DNA of 64,000 nucleotides from assembly GCF_010731855.1 (NCBI RefSeq), contig NZ_AP022620.1, positions 3,224,001-3,288,000 on the forward strand. The letters are read 5' to 3'. A model generated the notes under the pieces. It saw only the letters and a list, made by a program, of their open reading frames with translations. It ran no database searches and was not told the DNA's origin. A program made the translations under genes and the position numbers. Shown piece by piece: positions 28,327 through 37,182 of this stretch (position 1 is the stretch's first letter; each line of letters begins with the position of its first letter). Source of the stretch: Mycolicibacterium anyangense. Lineage in GTDB: Bacteria; Actinomycetota; Actinomycetes; Mycobacteriales; Mycobacteriaceae.

Positions 28327-28965
28327 GTGCCCTCGCCTGAACGCGGCCTGACGCAACCGCAGCGGGTCGAGACCTCTCGACGCCGGCTGATGGCGGCTGC
28401 CGCCGAGCTGATCGTCGAGAAGGGCTGGGAAGCAACCACTGCTGCCGAGATCGGCCGACGGGCCGGTTACAGCAGGACCATGGTGCACGCCCGCTACGGC
28501 AGCAAGGACGCCCTCCTCGAAGAGTTCGTCGAGGAGTACATCAGCATGCTCAACCCGGATCCGGACCCCGCGTCGACGGGACTGAACCAGGTGCTGGCTC
28601 ATCTCGACCGGATCCGCGACGTCTACGCCAACGACCCCGACGTGCTGCGCGCCATGTTCGTGGCGAACTTCGAAGCCCTCAAGACCACCTCGCCGTTGCG
28701 CGAACGAGTCAACCACCAGTTGGCCGCCGGCGTGCGCAAGGTGACGGCCAGTCTGCGAAAGGGATTGCGCGACGGTTCGGTTCGCCCCGGAATCGACGTG
28801 TCCGTCGCGAGCGCCGACATCACAGCGGCAACCTTCGGGGCGGCCTTCCTGTGGCTTGCCCTGCCCGCCCGATTCGACGTGGAGCGCGAACTCGCCAACA
28901 CGCGCCAGCGGATCATCCAGGACTACGGGGCGGCAGGCGCCGCTCAGGGCCGCATGACGCGCTGA
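28327..28965 (+). CDS. TetR-family transcriptional regulator
   Basis: A 212-residue TetR regulator with an N-terminal helix-turn-helix (TTAAEIGRRAGYSRTMVHARYG, near residues 36-58) and a helical C-terminal domain. The GTG start follows a -10 box by six bases, so the transcript is probably leaderless. It diverges from the SnoaL/F420 oxidoreductase operon with only 37 bases between the genes and most likely controls it. Its 3' end overlaps the convergent GntR gene by 22 bases. Confidence 0.88.
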   Translation: MPSPERGLTQPQRVETSRRRLMAAAAELIVEKGWEATTAAEIGRRAGYSRTMVHARYGSKDALLEEFVEEYISMLNPDPDPASTGLNQVLAHLDRIRDVYANDPDVLRAMFVANFEALKTTSPLRERVNHQLAAGVRKVTASLRKGLRDGSVRPGIDVSVASADITAATFGAAFLWLALPARFDVERELANTRQRIIQDYGAAGAAQGRMTR

Positions 28966-29627
28966 GCGACGCCCTTCTTGACCAGGTGCTCGATGAGCGG
29001 TCCGGCACCGGTGGCCAGATGCTCGGACATCGCCGCCCGCGCTGCTCCCTCGTCGCGACGGCTCAGTGCCGCGACGATCCGCTCGTGGTCGGCCACCGAC
29101 TGCGTCGGCCAGCCCTCGATCGTGGGAAACACCGATTCCGGTGCATACCGAGTGATCTGGGACATCAGCTGCGCCAGCTTCGGCGAGTCGGCAGCGACGT
29201 TGATCGCGCGGTGGAAGTCATGGTTCAGCCGCACCGCACGGTCACCGTCGTTGGCGGCATAGGCATCGGTCAGGGCCGCGTGGATCGCGGCGAGTTCCTC
29301 TAGTTGTTCGTCAGTGATGTTCGCCGCGGCTCGGGCTGCCAGCAGTCCGCCCACGTGAGCCTGGAGATCGGCGACGTCGGTGATGTCGCGGTCGGTGAAC
29401 GGCAGCACCACGAAACCGCGCCGGGGCAGCTGATCCAGCAGCCCTTCACCGCGCAACTCGAAGAGGGCCTCGCGCACGGGCGTCACGCTGATCCCGAGCT
29501 CGGCCGCGAGCTGATCGAGCCGGATGTACTCGCCGGCAGGATAGGTCCCGTCGAATATGCGGCGGCGGACGAACCGCGCCACGTCCTCGGCCAGCTGCGG
29601 CCGAGGGGTGAATTCGGGTGCGCTCAC
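28944..29627 (-). CDS. GntR-family (FadR subfamily) regulator
   Basis: A 227-residue regulator. The winged helix (about 10-75: IFDGTYPAGEYIRLDQLA, ELGISVTPVREALFELRGEG) is followed by an all-helical FCD ligand domain with metal-type residues in NHDFHRAINVA and VADHERIVAAL. GTG 29627 starts one base after the stop of the acyl-CoA dehydrogenase gene, so it is the last gene of a four-gene operon (SDR, thiolase, dehydrogenase, regulator). It likely senses an acyl-CoA or carboxylic acid from this pathway. The 10-bp inverted repeat at 32816-32840 is a candidate site. Confidence 0.88.
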   Translation of the reverse strand: MSAPEFTPRPQLAEDVARFVRRRIFDGTYPAGEYIRLDQLAAELGISVTPVREALFELRGEGLLDQLPRRGFVVLPFTDRDITDVADLQAHVGGLLAARAAANITDEQLEELAAIHAALTDAYAANDGDRAVRLNHDFHRAINVAADSPKLAQLMSQITRYAPESVFPTIEGWPTQSVADHERIVAALSRRDEGAARAAMSEHLATGAGPLIEHLVKKGVAQRVMRP

Positions 29628-29628
29628 G

Positions 29629-30822
29629 TCAGATCCGGTAGTCGGCCAGCAGGCGCTTGCTGATGATGTTCTTCTGGATCTCACTGGTGCCCTCCCCGAT
29701 CAGCAGGAAGGGGGCATCGCGCATCAGGCGTTCGATCTCGTACTCCTTGGAGTAGCCGTAGCCGCCGTGGATGCGGAAGCTCTGCTGGGTGACCTCGGAG
29801 CAGAACTCACTGGCCAGGTATTTCGCCATCCCGGCCGCGACGTCGTTGCGTTCGCCGGAGTCCTTGAGCCGGGCCGCGTTGACCATCATCAGATGTGCCG
29901 CTTCGACTTTGGTGGCCATCTCGGCAAGCTGGAAGGCGATGGCCTGATGCTCGGCGATCGGCTTGCCGAAGGTGGTGCGCTGTTGGGCGTACCGGGCGGC
30001 GAGCTCGAACGCCCGCACCCCCACCCCACACGCTCGGGCAGCGACATTGACCCGGCCGACCTCCACGCCGTCCATCATCTGGAAGAAGCCCTGGCCGGGC
30101 TTGGCGCCGAGGATGTTCTGGGCCCCGCACACGTAGCCGTCGAAGATCAGTTCGGTGGTGTCGATGCCCTTGTAGCCGAGCTTGTCGATCTTGCCGGGAA
30201 TGGTCAGCCCGGGCGCCACTTCACCGAAACCGGAGGGCTTTTCGATGAGGAATGCGGTGAGGTTGCGGTGCGGTTTGTCCGCGCCCTCGTCGGTGCGCAC
30301 CAGGGCGGCCACCAGTGTCGAGCTGCCGCCGTTGGTCAGCCACATCTTCTGCCCGTCGATGGTGTAGGTACCGTCGCCGTTGTCGCGGGCGCGGGTGCGG
30401 ATGGCCGCGACGTCCGAGCCGAGCTCGGGCTCCGACATCGAGAACGCGCCCCGGACCTCACCGGTGGCCATCCGCGGCAGGAATCGCTGCTTCTGCTCGT
30501 CGGTGCCGTGCTGGCGGATCATGTACGCGACGATGAAGTGGGTGTTGACCACGCCTGAAATGCTCATCCAGCCGCGGGCCAGTTCCTCGACGCACAATGC
30601 ATACGTGAGCAGGGACTCACCGAGCCCACCGTACTGCTCGGGCACCATGAGGCCGAACAGCCCCATCTCGCGCATCTGATCGACGATGGCCTGCGGGTAG
30701 CTGTCGGAGTGTTCCAGCTCCTGGGCGTTGGGGATGATCTCCTTGTCGACGAATTGCCTTACCGTGGAGATGATTTCGGTTTGAAACTCGGTGAGGCCGA
30801 GCGTCTGGGCCAAGCGTGTCAT
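29629..30822 (-). CDS. Acyl-CoA dehydrogenase
   Basis: A 397-residue flavin acyl-CoA dehydrogenase. Start ATG 30822 (MTRLAQTLGLTEFQTEI) begins four bases past the thiolase stop. FAD- and substrate-binding motifs include GAFSMSEPELGSDVAA, KMWLTNGG, RIHGGYGYSKEYEIERLMRD and the C-terminal catalytic-base region LIGEGTSEIQKNIIS. It introduces the alpha-beta double bond into an acyl-CoA. The operon provides dehydrogenase, SDR-type hydroxyacyl dehydrogenase and thiolase, but no hydratase is adjacent. Confidence 0.92.
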   Translation of the reverse strand: MTRLAQTLGLTEFQTEIISTVRQFVDKEIIPNAQELEHSDSYPQAIVDQMREMGLFGLMVPEQYGGLGESLLTYALCVEELARGWMSISGVVNTHFIVAYMIRQHGTDEQKQRFLPRMATGEVRGAFSMSEPELGSDVAAIRTRARDNGDGTYTIDGQKMWLTNGGSSTLVAALVRTDEGADKPHRNLTAFLIEKPSGFGEVAPGLTIPGKIDKLGYKGIDTTELIFDGYVCGAQNILGAKPGQGFFQMMDGVEVGRVNVAARACGVGVRAFELAARYAQQRTTFGKPIAEHQAIAFQLAEMATKVEAAHLMMVNAARLKDSGERNDVAAGMAKYLASEFCSEVTQQSFRIHGGYGYSKEYEIERLMRDAPFLLIGEGTSEIQKNIISKRLLADYRI

Positions 30823-30826
30823 GCCG

Positions 30827-32038
30827 TCACACCCTCTCGAACACAGCGGCGAGGCCCTGCCCGCCCCCGATGCACATCGTCTCCACGCCATAGCGCGCGT
30901 CGCGCCGATGCAACTCACGCGCCAACGTCGCCAACATGCGTCCGCCGGTGGCACCCACCGGGTGGCCCAGCGAGATTCCCGAGCCGTGCACGTTGGTGCG
31001 CTCCAGGTCGGTCTCGGTGAACTTCCACTCCCGCATCACCGCCAGGGCCTGCGCGGCGAAGGCTTCGTTGAGCTCGATGACGTCGACCTCGGCAAGACTC
31101 AGGCCAGCCTTGCGCAGTGCGGCATCGGTCGCCGGCACCGGACCGATGCCCATGACAGCCGGGCCCACTCCCGCCGACGCCCAGGACACCAGCCGCACGA
31201 GTGGACGCAGACCCAACTCATCGGCCATCTGCGGGGTGGTGACCAGACACGCCGAAGCGGCATCGTTCTGTCCGCTGGAGTTGCCCGCGGTCACGGTGGA
31301 ATCCGGATCCTGTTTGATCAGAACGGGTTTGAGCGTGGCCAGCGACTCGATTGTGGTGTCGGCACGCGGGTGCTCGTCGGTGTCGATGACCTGATCACCG
31401 TGACGGGTCGACACGGTGACGGGAATGATCTCCTCGGCGAACACGCCACTGGCCTGGGCGGCGACTGCACGCTGGTGGGAGGCGACGGCCAGTTCATCCT
31501 GCTCCTGCCGGGAGATGCCGTATTCGCGGCGCAGGTTCTCCGCGGTCTCCAGCATGCCGCCGGGCACCGGGTAGAACCGGCCGCCTGCGGTGGTGCGGCC
31601 CCGCGCCAGGCCGTCGTGCACCGCCACCCCGTGGCGGGCTCCACCCCAGCGCATGTCGGTGGAGTAGAACGCGACGTTGCTCATGCTCTCCGCGCCGCCG
31701 GCGACCACGAGATCGTTGTCGCCAGAGGACACTTGCAGACACGCCTGGATCACAGCCTGCAGGCCGGAACCGCAGCGCCGGTCGACCTGCATGCCTGGCA
31801 CGGTGACGGGCAGACCGGCGTCGAGTGCGACGACGCGGCCGATCGCGGGCGCCTCGCTGTTGGGGTAGCAGTGCCCGAAGATGACGTCCTGTACCGCATC
31901 GCCGGGCACCCCGGTTCGTTCGAGCAGCCCGGTGAGTGCGGCGACGCCCAGATCGACAGCGCTCAAAGACTGGAATATTCCGCCGTAGCGCCCGATCGGC
32001 GTGCGCACCGGCTCGCAGATGACGGCCTCGCGGGTCAC
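30827..32038 (-). CDS. Acetyl-CoA C-acyltransferase (thiolase)
   Basis: A 403-residue thiolase, second in the window. Nucleophile C89 lies in [13 protein letters not shown], the His in [15 protein letters not shown] and the second Cys in [17 protein letters not shown] 32038 overlaps the stop of the upstream SDR gene as GTGA. It probably releases acetyl- or propionyl-CoA in the pathway encoded by this operon. It differs clearly from FadA (4646-5857) in the active-site flanks, so it is not a recent duplicate. Confidence 0.93.
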   Translation of the reverse strand: MTREAVICEPVRTPIGRYGGIFQSLSAVDLGVAALTGLLERTGVPGDAVQDVIFGHCYPNSEAPAIGRVVALDAGLPVTVPGMQVDRRCGSGLQAVIQACLQVSSGDNDLVVAGGAESMSNVAFYSTDMRWGGARHGVAVHDGLARGRTTAGGRFYPVPGGMLETAENLRREYGISRQEQDELAVASHQRAVAAQASGVFAEEIIPVTVSTRHGDQVIDTDEHPRADTTIESLATLKPVLIKQDPDSTVTAGNSSGQNDAASACLVTTPQMADELGLRPLVRLVSWASAGVGPAVMGIGPVPATDAALRKAGLSLAEVDVIELNEAFAAQALAVMREWKFTETDLERTNVHGSGISLGHPVGATGGRMLATLARELHRRDARYGVETMCIGGGQGLAAVFERV

Positions 32039-32775
32039 AGGTGCCGTCCTCCGGTGACCTCGAGGACGGTGCCGGTCATGTACGACGACAGGTCGGATGC
32101 CAGAAACAGCGCCACCTTGGCCACTTCCGACGGCTCGCCGGCGCGCCCCATCGGCACCTCGGCGACCTTGGAATCCCAAATGCGTTGCGGCATGGCCTCG
32201 GTCATGGCCGACCGAATCAGCCCGGGCTGGATCGCGTTGACGCGTACGCCCAGGTGCGCGAGCTCCTTGGCGGCAGCCTTCGTCATGCCCACGATGCCGG
32301 CCTTGGCCGCGGAGTAGTTGGTCTGGCCGATCATCCCGACCTTGCCGGAGATCGACGACATGTTCACGATCGCCCCGCTGTTCTGTTCGCGCATGATCGA
32401 CGCGGCCTTCTTCAAGCCGTTCCAGGTGCCTTTCAGGTGCACCGAGATGACCTGATCGAACTCGTCCTCGGTCATCTTGCGCAGCGTGGCGTCCCGGGTG
32501 ATACCGGCGTTGTTCACCATGATGTCGAAGCGGCCGAATTGCTCGATCGCGGTGTCGACGAGCACGTCGATGTCGGCGTAGGAGGTGACATCGCATTTCA
32601 CCGCACGGGCCACGTCCGCGCCGCCGAGCTTCTCGGCCGCTTCCTGGGTGGCCGCCAGGTTGATGTCGCCGATCACCACCCGGGCGCCCTCGGCGATGAA
32701 CAGCTCGGCGATCGCAAAGCCCAGACCCTGCGCGCCTCCGGTGATGACTGCCGTCTGGCCGGCCAGCAATGACAT
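32035..32775 (-). CDS. SDR-family oxidoreductase (FabG-like)
   Basis: A 246-residue classical short-chain dehydrogenase with the nucleotide-binding motif [14 protein letters not shown], the catalytic Ser region [10 protein letters not shown] and YSAAK. The 16 residues upstream of MSLLAGQT in the open frame are not part of the fold, and the operator-like palindrome would fall in front of them, so ATG 32775 is chosen. It likely oxidises a 3-hydroxyacyl-CoA for the thiolase encoded next. First gene of the operon, divergent from an acyl-CoA dehydrogenase gene. Confidence 0.92.
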   Translation of the reverse strand: MSLLAGQTAVITGGAQGLGFAIAELFIAEGARVVIGDINLAATQEAAEKLGGADVARAVKCDVTSYADIDVLVDTAIEQFGRFDIMVNNAGITRDATLRKMTEDEFDQVISVHLKGTWNGLKKAASIMREQNSGAIVNMSSISGKVGMIGQTNYSAAKAGIVGMTKAAAKELAHLGVRVNAIQPGLIRSAMTEAMPQRIWDSKVAEVPMGRAGEPSEVAKVALFLASDLSSYMTGTVLEVTGGRHL

Positions 32776-32815
32776 CTGCTCTCCCCTTTTCCTGGCTGAG
32801 TACGAGAAACTGAAG

Positions 32816-32840
32816 GCGATCATATTTCATATATGATCGC
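32816..32840. promoter_or_regulatory. Perfect 10-bp inverted repeat, candidate operator
   Basis: Arms GCGATCATAT and ATATGATCGC flank a five-base spacer (TTCAT) in the 99 bases between two divergent acyl-CoA metabolism operons. Both operons could be controlled from one site. The GntR regulator encoded at 28944-29627 at the end of the left operon is the most likely binder; this is inference. Confidence 0.75.
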
Positions 32841-32874
32841 CACGGCCTGCCCCCCACGTTCCCGAGGAGCTGCG

Positions 32875-34038
32875 ATGAGTGACGTCAGCGACGACGACTT
32901 CCGCGAGATCCTGGCGCAGACCCGCCAGTTCGTTCGCAGCGCGGTGGTGCCGCGCGAGTCGGAGATCGTGGCCGGCGACAAGGTCCCGGACGACCTGCGC
33001 GACCAGGCCATGAAGATGGGGCTGTTCGGCTACGCGATCCCGCAACAGTGGGGCGGCCTCGGCCTGGACATCACCCAGGATGTCGAGTTGGCCATGGAGC
33101 TGGGCTACACCTGCCTGTCGCTGCGGTCGATGTTCGGCACCAACAACGGCATCGCGGGCCAGGTGCTGGTCGGTTTCGGCACCGACGAACAGCGGACCCG
33201 CTGGCTCGAGCCGATCGCCACCGGCGAGGTGGTGGCCTCGTTCGCCCTGACCGAACCCGGCGCCGGGTCCAACCCGTCGGGGCTGAAGACGAAAGCCGTT
33301 CGGGACGGCGATCATTGGGTGATCAACGGGAGTAAGCAGTACATCACCAACGCCCCGGTGGCCAACCTCTTTATCGTGTTCGCCCGCACCCGGCCGGCCG
33401 ACGCCAACGGCGCCGGCATCGCGGTGTTCCTGGTACCCGCCGACACCCGCGGCGTGGAGGTCGGTAGCAAGGACGCCAAGATGGGCCAGGAGGGCGCCTG
33501 GACCTCGGATGTGACCTTCACCGACGTGCGGGTCGGCACCGACGCCCTGATCGGCGGCAGCGAGGACCACGGCTATCGCGCGGCGATGACATCGCTGGCC
33601 CGCGGACGCATCCACATCGCGGCGCTGGCCGTCGGCACCGCGCAACGCGCGCTCGACGAGTCGGTGGCCTACGCCGCGACCGCAACCCAGGGCGGCACCC
33701 CGATCGGGAGCTTCCAACTGGTGCAGGCGATGCTGGCCGACCAGCAGTCCGGCGTGATGGCCGGCCGCGCGCTGGTGCGCGACGCCGCCCAGAAATGGCT
33801 GCACGACGAGGACCGCCGGATCGCGCCATCGGTGGCGAAGTTGTTCTGCACAGAGATGGCCGGCAAGGTCGCCGACCTGGCGGTGCAGGTGCACGGCGGA
33901 GCGGGATACATGCGCGGCGTTCCCGTCGAACGGATCTACCGCGAAGTGCGGCTGCTACGACTCTATGAGGGCACCAGCGAGATTCAGCGCCTCATCATCG
34001 GCGGCGGTCTGGTCAAGGAAGCGCAGCGCAGCCGGTGA
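32875..34038 (+). CDS. Acyl-CoA dehydrogenase
   Basis: A 387-residue acyl-CoA dehydrogenase. The start ATG 32875 (MSDVSDDDFREIL) has GAGGAGC at a good distance; the longer frame would place the operator palindrome inside the gene. Motifs are ASFALTEPGAGSNPSG, KQYITNAPVANLF, VQVHGGAGYMRGVPVERIYR and LYEGTSEIQRLIIG with the catalytic Glu. It overlaps the next SDR gene by four bases (GTGA). The pair diverges from the SDR-thiolase-dehydrogenase-GntR operon. Confidence 0.92.
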   Translation: MSDVSDDDFREILAQTRQFVRSAVVPRESEIVAGDKVPDDLRDQAMKMGLFGYAIPQQWGGLGLDITQDVELAMELGYTCLSLRSMFGTNNGIAGQVLVGFGTDEQRTRWLEPIATGEVVASFALTEPGAGSNPSGLKTKAVRDGDHWVINGSKQYITNAPVANLFIVFARTRPADANGAGIAVFLVPADTRGVEVGSKDAKMGQEGAWTSDVTFTDVRVGTDALIGGSEDHGYRAAMTSLARGRIHIAALAVGTAQRALDESVAYAATATQGGTPIGSFQLVQAMLADQQSGVMAGRALVRDAAQKWLHDEDRRIAPSVAKLFCTEMAGKVADLAVQVHGGAGYMRGVPVERIYREVRLLRLYEGTSEIQRLIIGGGLVKEAQRSR

Positions 34039-34856
34039 GCGCCCGACTGTCCGGCAAGGTCGCGTTCATCACCGGAGCAGCCCGCGGCCAGGGGCGCGCC
34101 CACGCGGTACGGATGGCCCGCGAGGGCGCCGACATCATCGCCGTCGACATCGCAGGGCCGCTGCCGGAGTGCGTGCCCTATCACCCCGCAACCCCGGCGG
34201 ACCTCGCCGAGACGGTCCGACTCGTCGAAGCGACCGGTCAGCGCATCCTAGCCTCGGCTGTCGACATCCGGGACCTCGATGGCTTGAAAGCGGCTGTGGC
34301 ACAGGGTCTTGACATGTTCGGCAGACTCGATGTGATCGTCGCCAACGCCGGCATCACCTCGCCGGCGGCGTGGGACGAGATCACCCCGGACGCCTTCCGG
34401 GATGTCATGGACGTCAACGTCACCGGCACGTGGAACACCGTGATGGCCGGCGCGCCGGCGATCGTCGAGGGAGGCCGTGGCGGTTCGATCACCCTGATCA
34501 GCTCGGCAGCGGGAATCAAGTTGCAGCCGTTCATGGTTCACTACACCGCCAGCAAGCACGCGGTCACGGGAATGGCCAGGGCGTTCGCCGCCGAACTGGG
34601 CAAGCACAACATCCGGGTCAACAGCGTCCATCCGGGGCCGGTCAACACCGACATGGGAACCGGCGACATGGTGGCCGAACTCGGCAGGGCGATGGAGACC
34701 AACCCGGCGCTGCAGAACATGATGCTGCCTTTCCTGCCGGTCTACATCGCCGAGCCGGAGGACATCGCCGCCGCGGTCTGCTTCCTGGCCAGTGACGATG
34801 CCAAACTGATTACCGCTGAGGCGATTTCCGTCGACCAGGGCTCGACGAAGTACTGA
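34035..34856 (+). CDS. Mycofactocin-coupled SDR oxidoreductase
   Basis: A 273-residue short-chain dehydrogenase of the type that binds its nicotinamide cofactor non-exchangeably and passes electrons to mycofactocin (TIGR03971-like). Signs are GKVAFITGAARGQGRAHAV, ADIIAVDIAGP, an insertion PYHPATPADLAETVRLVE after the second strand, VANAGI, LISSAAG and YTASKHAVTG. It would oxidise an alcohol produced in the same pathway. The GTG start overlaps the acyl-CoA dehydrogenase stop. Confidence 0.88.
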   Translation: MSARLSGKVAFITGAARGQGRAHAVRMAREGADIIAVDIAGPLPECVPYHPATPADLAETVRLVEATGQRILASAVDIRDLDGLKAAVAQGLDMFGRLDVIVANAGITSPAAWDEITPDAFRDVMDVNVTGTWNTVMAGAPAIVEGGRGGSITLISSAAGIKLQPFMVHYTASKHAVTGMARAFAAELGKHNIRVNSVHPGPVNTDMGTGDMVAELGRAMETNPALQNMMLPFLPVYIAEPEDIAAAVCFLASDDAKLITAEAISVDQGSTKY

Positions 34857-34882
34857 GGGCGCGGCTCAGGGACGCCGTCGTG

Positions 34883-35959
34883 CTATTCGGCAGCGATGAG
34901 GTCCAGCGTGTCGAGGTCGCGGATGGCCTGGCAGCCGCGGCGCAGCATGGTCGCCACCATGTCGTCGCCGCGCTCGGTCTCCACCGAGAAGGCGAACCCC
35001 AGAGCAGAGATCAGCGGTACCTGGATCATGCCGAGGCGATAGTCGAGCCAGCAGGTGTCCACGTCGTAGTCGGCGACGCCCTGTTCGGTCAGCGCTTGGT
35101 GGTAGTCGGCGACCAGGTCCTTCTCCACGGCTGCGCGCAGATCGGGTTCCAGGCTGGTGCCGGTGAAGTAGGCGAGGTCGCGGCCGGCCAGACCGACGCC
35201 GAGGGTCTGCCAGTCGACCACGGTCACGCGGTCGTGATCGAACAGCAGGTTGTCCAGCCGGTAGTCGCCGTGCAGCAGGGCGAAGCGGTCGGGTGCCTGC
35301 AGAAGCCACGGCGTCACCGCCGCCATGGCCACCGACAGCGTCTCGGCGTCGTCGTCGCTGAGCTTGCCGGCGAGCTTGTCCCTGGTGATGTCGGCGGCCA
35401 TCTTCGCGATCTCGCCGAAGCCGCGGATGGTGTCCTCGCCGATGGTGGTCATGATCAGGCCTTCGAAGGTCTGCCAGTACGGATCGCACCACGTCGGCGC
35501 GTGCAGCCCGGCCAGTGCCCGCACGGCCAGGCGGGCCTGCTCGACTCCGCAGCCGGCGAGCTGGTCACCCTGGACCGCCGGGGCCTGGTCGGCGAGCAAG
35601 AGGGCGAAGCTCAAGCCCTCGTCGGCGATCGCGCAGTGGAAGCATTCCGCGATCGGGATGGCGACCCGGTCGGCGACTGATTGGTAGAAGGCGCTCTCGC
35701 TGCGGTACGCCAGTGCAACCCGGTCCCGGACGGCGTCGTCACCCGAGGGCAGCTTCAGGATGAACGTGTCGGGCACGTCGTGCGGATTCGCGTCGTAGGT
35801 GGCCGTCACCCGGAAGGTGGCGCCGGTCTGCCCGGTACCGACCGGGCGGACGTCGACGGACGCGACCTCGGTGGCCGTTCCGCGGCCGGCCAGGATGCGG
35901 GCCAGCCAGCCGGGCGTGACGTCGGCGGGATACCGGGGAATAGTAGACACATCGCTCAT
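34883..35959 (-). CDS. APH-like phosphotransferase family protein
   Basis: A 358-residue protein of the aminoglycoside phosphotransferase / choline kinase-like fold. The catalytic loop LLHGDYRLDNLLF (HxDxxxxN type) and the metal-binding Asp in VTVVDWQTLG are present, with an N-lobe containing PDTFILKLPSGD. Mycobacteria have many of these near acyl-CoA dehydrogenases and SDRs; they are usually annotated as unknown kinases. The substrate is unknown. It is convergent with the mycofactocin SDR gene. Confidence 0.85.
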   Translation of the reverse strand: MSDVSTIPRYPADVTPGWLARILAGRGTATEVASVDVRPVGTGQTGATFRVTATYDANPHDVPDTFILKLPSGDDAVRDRVALAYRSESAFYQSVADRVAIPIAECFHCAIADEGLSFALLLADQAPAVQGDQLAGCGVEQARLAVRALAGLHAPTWCDPYWQTFEGLIMTTIGEDTIRGFGEIAKMAADITRDKLAGKLSDDDAETLSVAMAAVTPWLLQAPDRFALLHGDYRLDNLLFDHDRVTVVDWQTLGVGLAGRDLAYFTGTSLEPDLRAAVEKDLVADYHQALTEQGVADYDVDTCWLDYRLGMIQVPLISALGFAFSVETERGDDMVATMLRRGCQAIRDLDTLDLIAAE

Positions 35960-36023
35960 AGTGTCATTTGCCGCCCGGCTGCGGAACGGCGCTGAGACTG
36001 GAAGCTGGTCGACGCCTCGCGAG

Positions 36024-36410
36024 CTACCCGCGAGCGGCTACTGCCTGTCTGGCTGCCCCGACCAGATACTCAGCCGCGCGGTTCATCTTCTTCAACTCCG
36101 CGGCGGTCAAGTCCTGATGCGTGTAAGCGGCCTTGTTCTTCAGGTTGAGCAACGTGTTCAGATGCCGTTCGGATCCGCTGTCCGCTCGCTTGAGCAAGGC
36201 GACAGCCTCGCTGTGGTTGCCCGTGTTGGAGTGCACGCCGAGGCGTACGCAGCAGATGACGTCCGATGCGGCGATTCCCGCGTCCACGTAAAGGTCCCCG
36301 GCAGCGTTCGGCATCTCGGTCCCGAGATGATCTGCGGCGTCGAAGAATTCATTCGCCTTGGACATGCGGCCCGCGGTGACCGCTGAGTCACAGTTGCGTT
36401 GTCCTGCCAT
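36024..36410 (-). CDS. HEPN-like protein, putative toxin of an MNT/HEPN pair
   Basis: A 128-residue helical protein. ATG 36410 overlaps the stop of the nucleotidyltransferase gene by one base (TGATG), so the two are translationally coupled. Sequence features resemble HEPN-like bundles: KANEFFDAADHL, AASDVICCVRLGVHS and NLKNKAAYTHQDLTAAELKK, in which a Lys-Asn...Tyr-x-His pattern stands where typical HEPN RNases have R-x4-6-H. The arginine is therefore not standard and nuclease activity is uncertain. In known pairs of this kind the nucleotidyltransferase partner AMPylates the HEPN toxin. The role as toxin is inferred from gene order. Confidence 0.65.
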   Translation of the reverse strand: MAGQRNCDSAVTAGRMSKANEFFDAADHLGTEMPNAAGDLYVDAGIAASDVICCVRLGVHSNTGNHSEAVALLKRADSGSERHLNTLLNLKNKAAYTHQDLTAAELKKMNRAAEYLVGAARQAVAARG

Positions 36411-37039
36411 CACGGCTTCCTCACCGTGCGCAGCTGCGCGGTGAACCACGCGCGGGTGCCGGCGACAGTCAGCCCCTGGACCGACACATCACGTAACAGG
36501 GGCTCACCGGCGGCTGCCGCGGCACGGAATTCCTCCTCGGCGTACTCGACGATGCGGCCGTCGTTTCCGGTCCACGCGGTGACCAGTCGGGCGAGTTCAG
36601 TCACCCGCTGATCCCAGTCGTCATCTCTGGAGCCAGCAGCGCGAACCAGGAACACGTCGATGTCGCTGTCCAGCGTCATTCGCCCGGTCGCCGCCGACCC
36701 GAACACCGCGGCGTACCGCAGCACAGCCCCCCACCCGTTCAGGTGTTGTTCGAGACGGGCGAGAAACGTGGCGTTCAACCGCGACAGCGCGATGATCGGC
36801 TCGGCCGCGAGGTGCTCGCTGTTGAGGCGGTACGTGTGCGTCCTGCCCACCTCGTCGTGCAGCACAACCCCCTGCGCGCTCAGGCGGTTGAGGACCTTGC
36901 GGATGCCCTCCCCTGACGCAGTGGTGAGGATGCGCCGAACCTGACTGATCGTGAATGCGACGTCTGCGCCCGCCAAGACGGCGAGGACATCACCATCCAG
37001 CGTCGGCGTCACGGTAGCGAACGGCTTGTTCAACTGCAT
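36410..37039 (-). CDS. Winged-helix / minimal nucleotidyltransferase, putative antitoxin
   Basis: A 209-residue protein with two parts. Residues 10-75 form a winged helix (FTISQVRRILTTASGEGIRK, then LNRLSAQGVVLHDEVGRTH). Residues 105-200 are an MNT-type nucleotidyltransferase with the GSx10DxD motif (G114-S115 and D126-x-D128 in FGSAATGRMTLDSDIDVF). Such proteins are the antitoxin of HEPN/MNT systems. The fused DNA-binding domain suggests autoregulation through the repeated palindromes just upstream of the start. ATG 37039 is chosen; six upstream residues in frame are unlikely because they run into the operator. Confidence 0.8.
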   Translation of the reverse strand: MQLNKPFATVTPTLDGDVLAVLAGADVAFTISQVRRILTTASGEGIRKVLNRLSAQGVVLHDEVGRTHTYRLNSEHLAAEPIIALSRLNATFLARLEQHLNGWGAVLRYAAVFGSAATGRMTLDSDIDVFLVRAAGSRDDDWDQRVTELARLVTAWTGNDGRIVEYAEEEFRAAAAAGEPLLRDVSVQGLTVAGTRAWFTAQLRTVRKP

Positions 37040-37051
37040 GACCAGAACCCT

Positions 37052-37090
37052 CTCCAACTAAAGTTAGAGTAACACAACTATAGTTTGAGT
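37052..37090 (-). promoter_or_regulatory. Two tandem operator repeats upstream of the MNT/HEPN operon
   Basis: Two copies of CAACTWWAGTTWGAGT occur at 37055-37070 and 37075-37090, exactly 20 bases (two helical turns) apart. Each is centred on a palindrome (AACT-AA-AGTT and AACT-AT-AGTT); the first extends to CTCNAACTNNAGTTNGAG at 37052-37069. They lie 13-51 bases before the start codon and are strongly AT-rich against the background. The likely binder is the winged-helix antitoxin. Confidence 0.75.
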
Positions 37091-37138
37091 CGATGAGGAG
37101 GCGCCGGCTCGGTTTCACCAAGACCAGAACCGCACGGC

Positions 37139-37175
37139 CAGAAAAGAAAAAACCACCCGCTAGACCGGGTGGTTC
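37139..37175 (-). terminator. Intrinsic terminator after tRNA-Phe
   Basis: On the minus strand a 9-bp hairpin (arms AACCACCCG 37152-37160 and CGGGTGGTT 37167-37175) is followed by a T-rich run (complement of 37139-37151, almost all A on the plus strand). This is a classical Rho-independent terminator ending the Glu-Asp-Phe tRNA transcript. Confidence 0.88.
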
Positions 37176-37182
37176 TTGACGT

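Noticed and set aside
36410..37039. HEPN/MNT pair as part of the 6.4-kb element
   Set aside because: It lies outside the left attachment repeat, beyond three intact tRNA genes, so it was not carried by this integration.
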